From positions 1 to 6,198 of the forward strand of contig JAJYBQ010000151.1 in assembly GCA_021778935.1 (NCBI GenBank): 6,198 bases of DNA, read 5' to 3'. A program made the translations under genes and the position numbers. Origin of the DNA: Pseudomonadota bacterium (GTDB lineage Bacteria > Pseudomonadota > Gammaproteobacteria > Burkholderiales > Burkholderiaceae). The first letter of the stretch is position 1, and the number at the start of each line of letters is the position of its first letter. Shown in pieces: positions 1-6,198 of this stretch. The notes beneath the pieces are model-generated. The model was given only the letters and a program-made list of their open reading frames with translations. It did no database searches and had not been told where the DNA came from.

Positions 1-156
1 GGCGTGCGTTCCAGCATGGGCTATTGCGGGTGCCGGACGATCGAGGAGATGCGCACGCGCGCCGAGTTCGTGCAGATCACGAACGCCGGCATGCGGGAGT
101 CGCACGTGCACGACGTGCGGATCACGAAGGAAGCGCCCAACTATCGGGTGGAGTAG
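1..156 (+). CDS. guaB: Inosine-5'-monophosphate dehydrogenase, C-terminal end (partial)
   Basis: This is the last 51 codons of IMP dehydrogenase, the cytoplasmic enzyme that oxidises IMP to XMP with NAD+, the committed step towards guanine nucleotides. The reading frame is open from the first base and stops at TAG 154-156. What is seen: [16 protein letters not shown] near the left edge, then [20 protein letters not shown] and [11 protein letters not shown] at the end. These match the well-conserved tail of bacterial GuaB, where ESHVHDV-ITKE-PNY is a hallmark. The catalytic cysteine loop, the flap and the CBS pair lie upstream, outside the window. Its stop codon shares one base with the guaA start, so the two genes form an operon in pathway order. 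Identification is firm although only the tail is present. Confidence 0.95.
   Translation, partial: GVRSSMGYCGCRTIEEMRTRAEFVQITNAGMRESHVHDVRITKEAPNYRVE
146..153 (+). promoter_or_regulatory. Probable ribosome binding site of guaA, within the guaB end
   Basis: The purine-rich string GGGTGGAG ends two bases before the GTG start at 156. If GGAG is the pairing core, the spacing is unusually short; if GGGTGG is the core, it is about four bases. Given the TAGTG overlap, guaA translation probably depends on ribosomes that have just terminated guaB, so a weak site could suffice. The site call is an inference from position and composition. Confidence 0.45.
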
Positions 157-1721
157 TGCAACACGACCGCATCCTGATCCTGGACTTCGGATCCCAGGTT
201 ACCCAGCTCATTGCCCGGCGCGTACGCGAAGCGCGGGTGTACTGCGAAATCCACCCCTGCGACATGCCGGAGGAGGCGATCCGCGCGTTCGCCCCCTGCG
301 GCATCATCCTCTCCGGCAGCCATCAGTCGGCCTACGAGGAATCGACCGATCGCGCGCCCGAGCTCGTGTTCCAGCTCGGCGTACCGGTGCTGGGGATCTG
401 CTACGGCATGCAGACCATGGCGCAGCAGTTGGGGGGGCGGGTCGAGTCCGGTGCCAAGCGGGAATTCGGATTCGCGCAGGTGCGTGCCCGCGGCCACACC
501 CGGCTGCTCGAAGGCCTGCAGGACGCCAACGGCCCCCGTGGCGAAGGCTTGCTCGACGTCTGGATGAGTCATGGCGACAAGGTTGCCGAACTGCCCGCGG
601 GTTTTGCGGTGATGGCCGAGACCGACAGCTGCCCGATCGCCGGCATGGCCGACGAATCGCGGCGCTTCTACGGCGTGCAGTTCCATCCCGAGGTCACCCA
701 CACCCGCCTGGGGCAGGAGATGCTCACACGCTTCGTGCGCGACATCTGCGGGTGCCGCGGCGACTGGAACATGCCCGATTACGTCGACGAGGCGGTGGCG
801 CGCATCCGCGAGCAGGTGGGAACGCAGGAGGTGGTGCTGGGGTTGTCCGGCGGCGTCGATTCGTCCGTCGCGGCGCTGCTCATCCACCGCGCGATCGGCC
901 GGCAGCTGACCTGCGTGTTCGTCGACAACGGTTTGCTGCGGCTCGATGAGGCGCAGCAGGTCGTCGACATGTTCGAGCGCCACCTGGGTCTGCATCTCGT
1001 CGTCGTCGACGCCTCCGAGCGCTTCCTCGGCAAGCTCACGGGGGTCTCCGACCCCGAAGCCAAGCGCAAGATCATCGGCCGCGAGTTCGTCGAGGTGTTC
1101 CAGGAAGAGGCGGCCAGGCTGCCGAACGTCAAGTGGCTGGCCCAGGGCACGATCTATCCAGACGTGATCGAATCGGCCGGTGCGAAATCCAAGAAGGCCG
1201 TCACGATCAAGTCCCACCACAACGTCGGCGGCCTGCCCGACACGCTGCACCTCAAGCTGCTCGAGCCGTTGCGCGAACTCTTCAAGGATGAAGTGCGCGC
1301 GCTGGGCATCGCCCTCGGCCTGCCGCGCGAGATGGTCTACCGCCATCCGTTCCCCGGACCGGGCCTGGGTGTGCGCATCCTGGGCGAAGTCCGGCGCGAC
1401 TATGCGGATCTCCTGCGCCGCGCCGATGCGATCTTCATCGAGGAACTGCGCGCGAGCGGCTGGTACGACCAGACCAGCCAGGCGTTCGCCGTCTTCCTGC
1501 CGGTGAAGAGCGTCGGCGTGATGGGCGACGGCCGGACCTACGAATGGGTGGTCGCACTGCGCGCGGTGCAGACGCAGGACTTCATGACCGCGCATTGGGC
1601 GCCGCTGCCCCACGAACTGCTCGGCAAGGTGTCCAACCGCATCATCAACGAAGTGCGCGGCATCAATCGAGTCGTGTACGACATCAGCGGCAAGCCGCCG
1701 GCGACGATCGAGTGGGAATGA
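156..1721 (+). CDS. guaA: GMP synthase (glutamine-hydrolysing)
   Basis: GuaA converts XMP to GMP using ATP and ammonia taken from glutamine, the step after GuaB, in the cytoplasm. The product is 521 residues, close to the usual 525. The N-terminal class I glutamine amidotransferase (about 4-195) has the nucleophile in GICYGMQ (Cys82) and the partners His177 and Glu179 in QFHPEVTHT. The ATP pyrophosphatase domain follows, with its P-loop SGGVDSS at 231-237, then DNGLLR (257-262), [10 protein letters not shown] (331-340) and [10 protein letters not shown] (352-361). The C-terminal dimerisation domain has [15 protein letters not shown] (397-411) and ends PPATIEWE. The GTG at 156 is chosen because it puts the conserved [11 protein letters not shown] just after the start; the next in-frame ATG would delete that segment. 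An upstream in-frame ATG at 24 lies inside guaB and adds unrelated sequence. The start overlaps the guaB stop by one base. No catalytic residue is missing. Confidence 0.97.
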   Translation: MQHDRILILDFGSQVTQLIARRVREARVYCEIHPCDMPEEAIRAFAPCGIILSGSHQSAYEESTDRAPELVFQLGVPVLGICYGMQTMAQQLGGRVESGAKREFGFAQVRARGHTRLLEGLQDANGPRGEGLLDVWMSHGDKVAELPAGFAVMAETDSCPIAGMADESRRFYGVQFHPEVTHTRLGQEMLTRFVRDICGCRGDWNMPDYVDEAVARIREQVGTQEVVLGLSGGVDSSVAALLIHRAIGRQLTCVFVDNGLLRLDEAQQVVDMFERHLGLHLVVVDASERFLGKLTGVSDPEAKRKIIGREFVEVFQEEAARLPNVKWLAQGTIYPDVIESAGAKSKKAVTIKSHHNVGGLPDTLHLKLLEPLRELFKDEVRALGIALGLPREMVYRHPFPGPGLGVRILGEVRRDYADLLRRADAIFIEELRASGWYDQTSQAFAVFLPVKSVGVMGDGRTYEWVVALRAVQTQDFMTAHWAPLPHELLGKVSNRIINEVRGINRVVYDISGKPPATIEWE

Positions 1722-1756
1722 ATTGACGTCCCGTGGGGGCCCCGGCGGCCATTGCC

Positions 1757-1775
1757 GCAGTTCACGCCGAACTGC
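1757..1775. terminator. Stem-loop in the convergent gap, possible guaA terminator
   Basis: A perfect 7-bp inverted repeat (GCAGTTC / GAACTGC) encloses a 5-base loop (1764-1768), 36 bases past the guaA stop. On the plus strand it is followed by CGGAATGGTTTCGCC, which has only a three-base T run, so it is not a classical intrinsic terminator. Its position between two convergent genes fits a transcript 3'-end structure acting on either strand, but this is inferred. Confidence 0.3.
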
Positions 1776-1833
1776 CGGAATGGTTTCGCCACAGGTTGCC
1801 GATGCCGTACTGGGCGCGATTGAGCGGGCCGCA

Positions 1834-1858
1834 AGGGCGCTCGGTGGGATGGCGCCCT
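1834..1858. terminator. Stem-loop in the convergent gap, possible terminator of the PAS-GGDEF-EAL gene
   Basis: AGGGCGC (1834-1840) pairs with GCGCCCT (1852-1858) as a perfect 7-bp stem with an 11-base loop. Read on the minus strand it lies 20 bases after the stop codon of the PAS-GGDEF-EAL gene. No proper U-tract follows on either strand, so termination would be weak, or the structure may only protect the 3' end. Confidence 0.3.
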
Positions 1859-1878
1859 ATTGATCAGCAGAAGAAGAT

Positions 1879-4800
1879 TCAACCTTGCTCGATCGAGCGC
1901 TCGAAATCGGCCACCGGCATCGGTCTGCCGAACCGGTAACCCTGGAATGCGTGACACCCCGATATGGCAAGCAGCCGAAACTGTTCGTCGGTCTCGACGC
2001 CTTCGGCGATGGTGGCGATCTTCAGGTTGCATGCCATCGCGATGATGGTGCGGATGATGGCGAGGTCGTGCGGGTCGGTCGCCATGTCCCGGATGAATGA
2101 CTGGTCGATCTTGATCCGGTCGATCGGCAGCCGCTTCAGGTAGGACAGCGAGGAGTAGCCGGTGCCGAAATCGTCCAGCGCCAGCCGCAGGCCGAGCGCA
2201 CGCAGACGTTCCATGACCTCGATCGTCGATTCGGTGTCTTCCAGGAGCATGCTTTCGGTGATCTCGAGCTTGAGATGCCCGGCACGGACTCCGTATCGGG
2301 TGATCGCATCTTCGAGCTTGGCGATGAAATCGGGGTGGCGAATCTGCCGTGAGCTGACGTTGATCGACAGCACCAGGTCGCGGGTGGCCGGGAGGCGGCT
2401 CCATGCCGCAAGTCGGGTGCAAGCGGCGTCGATGACCCAGTCGCCGATTCCCACGATGAGACTGGATTCCTCGGCAACCGGAATGAATGCCGCCGGGGTG
2501 ACCAGTCCTTCGACCGGGTGGTGCCACCGGATCAAGGCTTCGGCGCCGATCGCCTTGCCGGCCGGGTCCACCTGGACTTGGTAAAACAGCGCGAACTGCT
2601 GCTGGTCGATGGCGATGCGCAGGTCCCGCTCCCGGGCTGCGTGGGCATTGACCGCATCCTGCATCTGCTGATCGAAGAACCGGATGGTGTTCTTGCCGGC
2701 GCGCTTGGCGTGATACATCGCGATGTCCGCCTGTTTCATCAGCTCCTCGGTCGTCTCGTTTCCCGAGAAGATCGTCACGCCGATGCTCGGCGTATTGTGA
2801 TGCCGCGCATCGCCGAGGGGGAACGTCCGGTTCAATAGCGCAAGCAGTTTGTTGCCGACCTCCTTGGCTTTTTCCGCCACGTCCAAGGCGTTCTCGCTCA
2901 GGTTCACGACCAGGACGACGAATTCGTCGCCGCCCAGGCGCGCAACCGTATCGCCATCCCGCAGGACACGGGTGACGCGCTCGGCCACCTGCTGGAGCAG
3001 CGAATCCCCCATGTCGTGCCCCAGGGTGTCGTTGATGATCTTGAAGTTGTCGAGATCGAGCAGCAGCAGCGCCCCCTTTTGTCCACTGCGCGCACTCGAT
3101 GCCATTGCCTGGTGCAGGCGGTCCAGGAACAGGCGCCGGTTGGGGAGGTGGGTTAGCGTGTCATAGAACGCGAGATCGCGGATCTCCTCCGCGGCGGCGA
3201 GGCTGGTGGTGATGTCGGCAATGTTGGCAACGTAATTCGTGACCCGTCCTTCGGCGTCCCGGACCGCGGTGATGGACAGGCGCGCAGGATACGTCTCGCC
3301 GCTCTTGCGGCGATTCCAGATCTCGCCCTCCCATCGCCCGGTGGCATGGAGGTGCTCCCACATGTCTTGGTAGAAGCGCTGATCGTGGCGGCCCGAACTG
3401 AAGATTCGGGGGGTCTTGCCGATGCACTCTTCGGCCGAGTAGCCGCTGATGCGCGTCAATGCCGCATTGACTTTGAGGATTTTCCGGTCGACGTCGGTCA
3501 CCAGAATCCCTTCCTGCACCTCGAAGGCGGTCGCGGCGATCCGGAGTTCCGATTCGACCTTCTTGCGTTCGGTGATGTCCTGGAAGGTCACGCTGCACTG
3601 CCGCGGCGCGGGCCGATAGGCCGAAACCGCGTAGACGGCATCGAGCAGATCCGATCGTTGCTCGAATTGCCGCGGCACGCCCGTCAACGCCACGCTGCCG
3701 TAGATGCCGATCCAGTCGGCATCGTCCTTTTCGATGCCGGGCACCGCCTCGGTCAGGCGTCGGCCGATCGCCTGTTCCAGCTTGACCCCGGTGGTGCCTT
3801 CAAAACTCTGGTTGGCCGCAAGGATGAGCAGGTCGACCGGTACGCCCTGCCCATCGACGACGACTTCAAACAGCACGAAGCCGTCGTTCATGTTCTCGAA
3901 GAGCGAGCGGTATCTCGCCTCGGATTCGAGAAGGCGCTCGCGCGTCAGGGCGCGCTCGGTGATGTCCACCAGCATGCCACGGCTCGCCAGATAGCTTCCC
4001 GCCCCGTCGTAGACCGCGGTTGCCGTCAGCAGCGCCGGGAACGTCGTTCCGTCTTTGCGCACCACCTCGTATGGGCGGTTGTGCAGCCTGCCGGTCTTCT
4101 TGAATTCCTCGAACAGCGCGGGAAATGTCCGAGCGTACTCGGGCGTCACGATGTCCGACCATTTTTTCCGGCCGATCACTTCGTCGCGCGCGTAGCCGAG
4201 CCAGGAAAGCTCGGTATCGTTGATGCGCCGGAACACGCCCTCGCGGTCCAGCGAGTGGTAGCCCAGGGGCGCGTTGTTGTACAGATCCTCGAATTCGGTG
4301 GCGATTTTCTGCAGTGCCTTCTCCGTCGCCTTGCGCTCGGTGATGTCCTGCGTGACGCCGCGATATCCGGCGAACGTCCCGTCCGACAAGAAGATCGGGT
4401 CCCCGCTCATCAGGAACCACCGGATTTCCCCGTCGAGATTGGATAGCCCGCCTTCGAGGTCGCGAAACGGCTGATGCGCCTTCAGCGTGTCCCGGTGCGC
4501 CTGCCACTGTTCCTCGGAAATGCCGAGGAACGGCAGTTCCCAGCGCGCCCTGCCGATGTAGCTCTGGTAATCAACTTTGGACCGTACCGCGATGCTCGCC
4601 GAAATCTCGCGAAAACGGAATTGTTCGTCGAGTTCCCAGAAGTAGTCCGAGGAGATGTCGGCAAGGTTGCGGAAAATCTCCCGTTCGTTCGCGAGCGCGA
4701 TCTCCGCTTCCTTCCGGGCGGAGATGTCCTCGGTCAGGATGATGATGCCGCCGATCCGCTCGGGCGCGGCGTACCACGGCCGGACCTGCCAGCGGAGCCA

Positions 4801-5100
4801 TTGCACCGAACCGTCCGCCCGCTCGAAGCGCTCCTCCTGCGCGCTCAGGATTTCCCCGGCCAGGGCGCGGCCATGGATCGCCTTCCAGCGCGCCGGAATC
4901 TCCGGAAAGATCTCGTAGTGGCTCTTCCCGAGGATGTCGCTGCGGACGAGCTTGTAGTCCTCGAGCCAGCGGCGGGTCGCCTCCAGGTAGCGCAAGTCCC
5001 GGTCGAGGATCGCAACCGCCGCCGGGATGTGGTCGATCAGAATCTCGAGGGCATCGTCACGATTCCGCCAGGCAAGATCGGTCTGTATGCGTTCGGTCAA
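1879..5100 (-). CDS. PAS(x5)-GGDEF-EAL cyclic di-GMP signalling protein
   Basis: A 1073-residue protein predicted to make and/or break cyclic di-GMP in the cytoplasm. No signal peptide or membrane segment is visible, so the inputs should be intracellular. Five PAS domains lie at about 16-128, 139-256, 268-383, 392-512 and 520-633, each ending in a DI(T/S) motif (D125, D252, D379, D508, D629). The GGDEF domain (about 638-806) has LDLDNFK (681-687), an intact GGDEF at 723-727 and the inhibitory-site RDGD at 714-717. The EAL domain (about 820-1068) has EALIRW (854-859), NVSS (914-917), EITES (946-950), DDFGTGYSS (976-984), KIDQ (997-1000), AEGVET (1032-1037) and QGYRFGRP (1053-1060). Both catalytic signatures are therefore complete. 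The TTG start is the only ATG/GTG/TTG between the upstream in-frame TAA and the PAS region, and GGAAGG sits 8 bases before it. No light-sensing LOV cysteine motif is seen. Signals and net activity cannot be read from sequence; I assign no gene name. Confidence 0.95.
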   Translation of the reverse strand: MTERIQTDLAWRNRDDALEILIDHIPAAVAILDRDLRYLEATRRWLEDYKLVRSDILGKSHYEIFPEIPARWKAIHGRALAGEILSAQEERFERADGSVQWLRWQVRPWYAAPERIGGIIILTEDISARKEAEIALANEREIFRNLADISSDYFWELDEQFRFREISASIAVRSKVDYQSYIGRARWELPFLGISEEQWQAHRDTLKAHQPFRDLEGGLSNLDGEIRWFLMSGDPIFLSDGTFAGYRGVTQDITERKATEKALQKIATEFEDLYNNAPLGYHSLDREGVFRRINDTELSWLGYARDEVIGRKKWSDIVTPEYARTFPALFEEFKKTGRLHNRPYEVVRKDGTTFPALLTATAVYDGAGSYLASRGMLVDITERALTRERLLESEARYRSLFENMNDGFVLFEVVVDGQGVPVDLLILAANQSFEGTTGVKLEQAIGRRLTEAVPGIEKDDADWIGIYGSVALTGVPRQFEQRSDLLDAVYAVSAYRPAPRQCSVTFQDITERKKVESELRIAATAFEVQEGILVTDVDRKILKVNAALTRISGYSAEECIGKTPRIFSSGRHDQRFYQDMWEHLHATGRWEGEIWNRRKSGETYPARLSITAVRDAEGRVTNYVANIADITTSLAAAEEIRDLAFYDTLTHLPNRRLFLDRLHQAMASSARSGQKGALLLLDLDNFKIINDTLGHDMGDSLLQQVAERVTRVLRDGDTVARLGGDEFVVLVVNLSENALDVAEKAKEVGNKLLALLNRTFPLGDARHHNTPSIGVTIFSGNETTEELMKQADIAMYHAKRAGKNTIRFFDQQMQDAVNAHAARERDLRIAIDQQQFALFYQVQVDPAGKAIGAEALIRWHHPVEGLVTPAAFIPVAEESSLIVGIGDWVIDAACTRLAAWSRLPATRDLVLSINVSSRQIRHPDFIAKLEDAITRYGVRAGHLKLEITESMLLEDTESTIEVMERLRALGLRLALDDFGTGYSSLSYLKRLPIDRIKIDQSFIRDMATDPHDLAIIRTIIAMACNLKIATIAEGVETDEQFRLLAISGCHAFQGYRFGRPMPVADFERSIEQG

Positions 5101-5108
5101 GTCGGTCG

Positions 5109-5114
5109 CCTTCC
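5109..5114 (-). promoter_or_regulatory. Ribosome binding site that fixes the TTG start
   Basis: On the minus strand GGAAGG lies eight bases upstream of the TTG at 5100-5098. Upstream in this frame there is no ATG, GTG or TTG before the TAA stop, so this site is the main evidence that translation begins at the TTG. Confidence 0.7.
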
Positions 5115-5192
5115 GGACAATCGGCCGGTCCTGTCTGCGTGAGGCTCGAACCGACCGAAGCCGCGTCCCCTCTTTCGCCGTGTTGAGCGGAA

Positions 5193-5201
5193 TTTATAGC
5201 A
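5193..5201 (-). promoter_or_regulatory. Candidate extended -10 promoter of the PAS-GGDEF-EAL gene
   Basis: The minus strand reads TGCTATAAA, a TGn extension followed by a hexamer matching TATAAT at five of six bases. It stands out as AT-rich in a GC-rich neighbourhood. The hexamer 17 bases upstream (GGATGC) does not resemble TTGACA, which is tolerated by extended -10 promoters. Transcription would begin near 5186, leaving a leader of roughly 85 bases before the TTG. This would allow expression apart from the upstream channel gene. Confidence 0.45.
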
Positions 5202-5280
5202 GAACCCTTGCGCCGGCATCCGGGGATCGATGCGTCGGCGCGCGGTTCGCCGGGTCGTTCCCGCGGCCGGAATTCCCGCG

Positions 5281-6198
5281 TCACCGGACCGGACTTTTCC
5301 GCGGCGCCGAGGCCGGCGGGGCGGGGTTCCACCAGCCGCCGCCCAGGGCGGCGTAGAACGCCACGGTGTCCTGCAGGCGCTGCGCCACCGCGCCGAGATA
5401 GCCGAGGTCGGCCTGCCGGACCAGGGCATCCGCCGTCAGGAGCTCGAGATACGACGCCGTTCCCGCGGTGAAGTTCGCCTGCACCAGATGCAGGGTTTCC
5501 GAGGCGGACACGCGGGCGTCGGCCTGGGCACGCAGCGCCTGCGCGTCATGATCGAGTGCCCGCATGGTGTCGGCGACCTGGGACAGTCCTGCCAGTACGG
5601 TCTGGTCGTACGTCGCCAGTGCGGCGTCGTAGGCGTCGATGGCGGCCTTGCGTTGGTACCACTGCGTTCCGCCCGAAAACAGCGAACCGGCAAGGCTGGC
5701 CTGGAGCGACCAGAACCGGTAGCCGTTGTGCAGGATGCTCGCGATGGCGGTGGTGTCCCTGCCGACGGCGCCACCCAGGGTGAGGTCGGGAAACAGGTTC
5801 GCGGTCGCGATGCCGATTCCTGCGCTTGCCGCATGCAGCTGCGCCTCGGCGATGAGAATGTCGGGCCGGTGACGCGCGACGCGCGATGGCAGCGAATCCG
5901 GCAGCGCTTCGGGAAGCGCGAGATCGCGCAGGGCGATGGGCGGCGCGGAGAATGCCCCCGGCGCCTTGCCGACGAGCTGGGCAAGCAGATGTCCGGTCTG
6001 GTCGAGGCGCTGATCCAAGGCCGCGAGCGTGGCGCGGCTTGCCGCCAGTTGGCTCTGGATCGCGACCACCGACGAATAGGGCGCGGTCCCCGCGCGGACC
6101 TGCACCCGCGCGATGTCGATCTGTTCGCGCTGCTCCGCGATGATGCGGCGTTGCGCGTCGCGCTGCGCCGCGTATCCCGCGCGGGCGATCGCGGTATT
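5281..6198 (-). CDS. Outer membrane efflux channel protein, NodT/OMF family (C-terminal part)
   Basis: This is the C-terminal 305 residues of a TolC-like outer membrane factor, the channel of tripartite (usually RND-type) efflux pumps that exports drugs or metals across the outer membrane. The frame is open to the right edge, so the start, any signal peptide and any lipidation cysteine are outside. Numbering from the edge, residues 1-75 are the end of the first channel repeat: a helical stretch with RVQVRAGTAPYSSV, then QSQLAASRATLAALDQ. The family linker follows: LPEALPDSLPSRVARHRPDI, then AEAQLHAASAGIGIATANLFP and LTLGGAVG. The second repeat has SLFSGG, FTAGTASYLELL and LGYLGAVAQRLQDTVAFYAALGGGWW, a typical family ending, plus a short proline-rich tail. 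It ends at TGA 5283-5281. In such operons the channel gene often follows the membrane-fusion and pump genes; none is visible here. The substrate is unknown. Confidence 0.92.
   Translation of the reverse strand, partial: NTAIARAGYAAQRDAQRRIIAEQREQIDIARVQVRAGTAPYSSVVAIQSQLAASRATLAALDQRLDQTGHLLAQLVGKAPGAFSAPPIALRDLALPEALPDSLPSRVARHRPDILIAEAQLHAASAGIGIATANLFPDLTLGGAVGRDTTAIASILHNGYRFWSLQASLAGSLFSGGTQWYQRKAAIDAYDAALATYDQTVLAGLSQVADTMRALDHDAQALRAQADARVSASETLHLVQANFTAGTASYLELLTADALVRQADLGYLGAVAQRLQDTVAFYAALGGGWWNPAPPASAPRKSPVR

Larger units (their letters stand above)
1722..1878. other. Convergent intergenic region
   Basis: This gap separates the stop codons of two convergent genes. It contains the two stem-loops listed separately and nothing else I can support. 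A 46-codon frame, TTG 1723 to TGA 1863 (+), begins one base after the guaA stop but has no recognisable family, and its first half is arginine- and glycine-rich in the way out-of-frame high-G+C sequence usually is. No tRNA-like cloverleaf was seen on either strand. Confidence 0.6.
5101..5280 (-). other. Spacer between the channel gene and the PAS-GGDEF-EAL gene
   Basis: This 180-base spacer separates two genes read leftwards. It holds the extended -10 candidate and the GGAAGG site listed separately. Just after the channel stop there are only short GC-rich stems, for example CGGCG/CGCCG on the minus strand, without a T run, so no convincing intrinsic terminator for the channel gene is seen. 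Read-through into the next gene is possible. Confidence 0.5.

Noticed and set aside
24..155. An upstream in-frame ATG that would extend GuaA by 44 residues
   Set aside because: The extension is guaB coding sequence in another frame and resembles no GuaA; the GTG at 156 places the conserved N terminus correctly.
141..1613. A 490-codon open frame on the minus strand opposite guaA
   Set aside because: Antisense to a complete, motif-verified guaA; composition is rich in H, R, D, A and L as expected for a shadow frame in high-G+C DNA, with no recognisable family.
1723..1863. A 46-codon frame starting TTG one base after the guaA stop
   Set aside because: No ribosome binding site or family match is evident, and it runs through both stem-loops. 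The second half from ATG 1780 (MVSPQVADAVLGAIERAARA) looks mildly protein-like but is too short to support.
1538..2527. A 329-codon minus-strand frame spanning the end of guaA, the gap and the EAL region
   Set aside because: It crosses two verified genes in the wrong frame and has low-complexity P/H/R content.
3199..3543. The fifth PAS domain as a LOV photosensor, because of its GKTPRIFSSG segment
   Set aside because: The LOV flavin-adduct motif needs a cysteine in a GxNCRFLQ-like string; here the position holds proline, the common non-LOV form in PAS-GGDEF-EAL proteins.
3346..4446. A 366-codon open frame on the plus strand opposite the PAS array, with a similar one at 4474-5142
   Set aside because: Both are antisense to the well-supported PAS-GGDEF-EAL gene and show no family motifs; long shadow frames are normal at this G+C content.
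156..5100. A functional link between GMP synthesis (guaA) and cyclic di-GMP, whose precursor is GTP
   Set aside because: The genes converge, are not in one operon and share no visible regulatory site; adjacency alone is not evidence.

Overview
The window looks like ordinary chromosome from a high-G+C proteobacterium, most likely a betaproteobacterium. This rests on recalled family resemblance and no search was run. The GuaA protein reads like Burkholderiales/Rhodocyclales homologues, including the C-terminal PPATIEWE, and the guaB-guaA order is common in that group. I see no tRNA, rRNA, CRISPR array, insertion sequence, integrase or attachment site.

Layout: positions 1-156 (+) hold the last 51 codons of guaB (IMP dehydrogenase). 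It overlaps guaA (GMP synthetase, 156-1721, +) by one base in the string TAGTG, so guaA starts with GTG. A 157-base convergent gap (1722-1878) contains two short perfect stem-loops but no convincing gene. On the minus strand, 1879-5100 encodes a 1073-residue soluble protein with five tandem PAS domains, a GGDEF domain and an EAL domain. It starts with TTG behind a clear GGAAGG ribosome binding site. A 180-base spacer (5101-5280) carries this site and an extended -10 promoter candidate. From 5281 to the window end (-) lies the C-terminal 305 residues of a NodT-type outer-membrane efflux channel protein whose start is outside the window.

How they work together: guaB and guaA catalyse consecutive steps from IMP through XMP to GMP and look translationally coupled. 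The PAS-GGDEF-EAL protein should make and/or degrade cyclic di-GMP in response to unknown cytoplasmic signals. All signature catalytic motifs and the GGDEF inhibitory site are present. The channel gene is probably the last gene of a tripartite efflux operon beginning beyond the right edge. It runs in the same direction as the c-di-GMP gene, but the spacer and its own promoter candidate suggest separate control. I found no evidence of a previously undescribed system. The points most worth a second look are the five-PAS sensor array and the start region of its gene.
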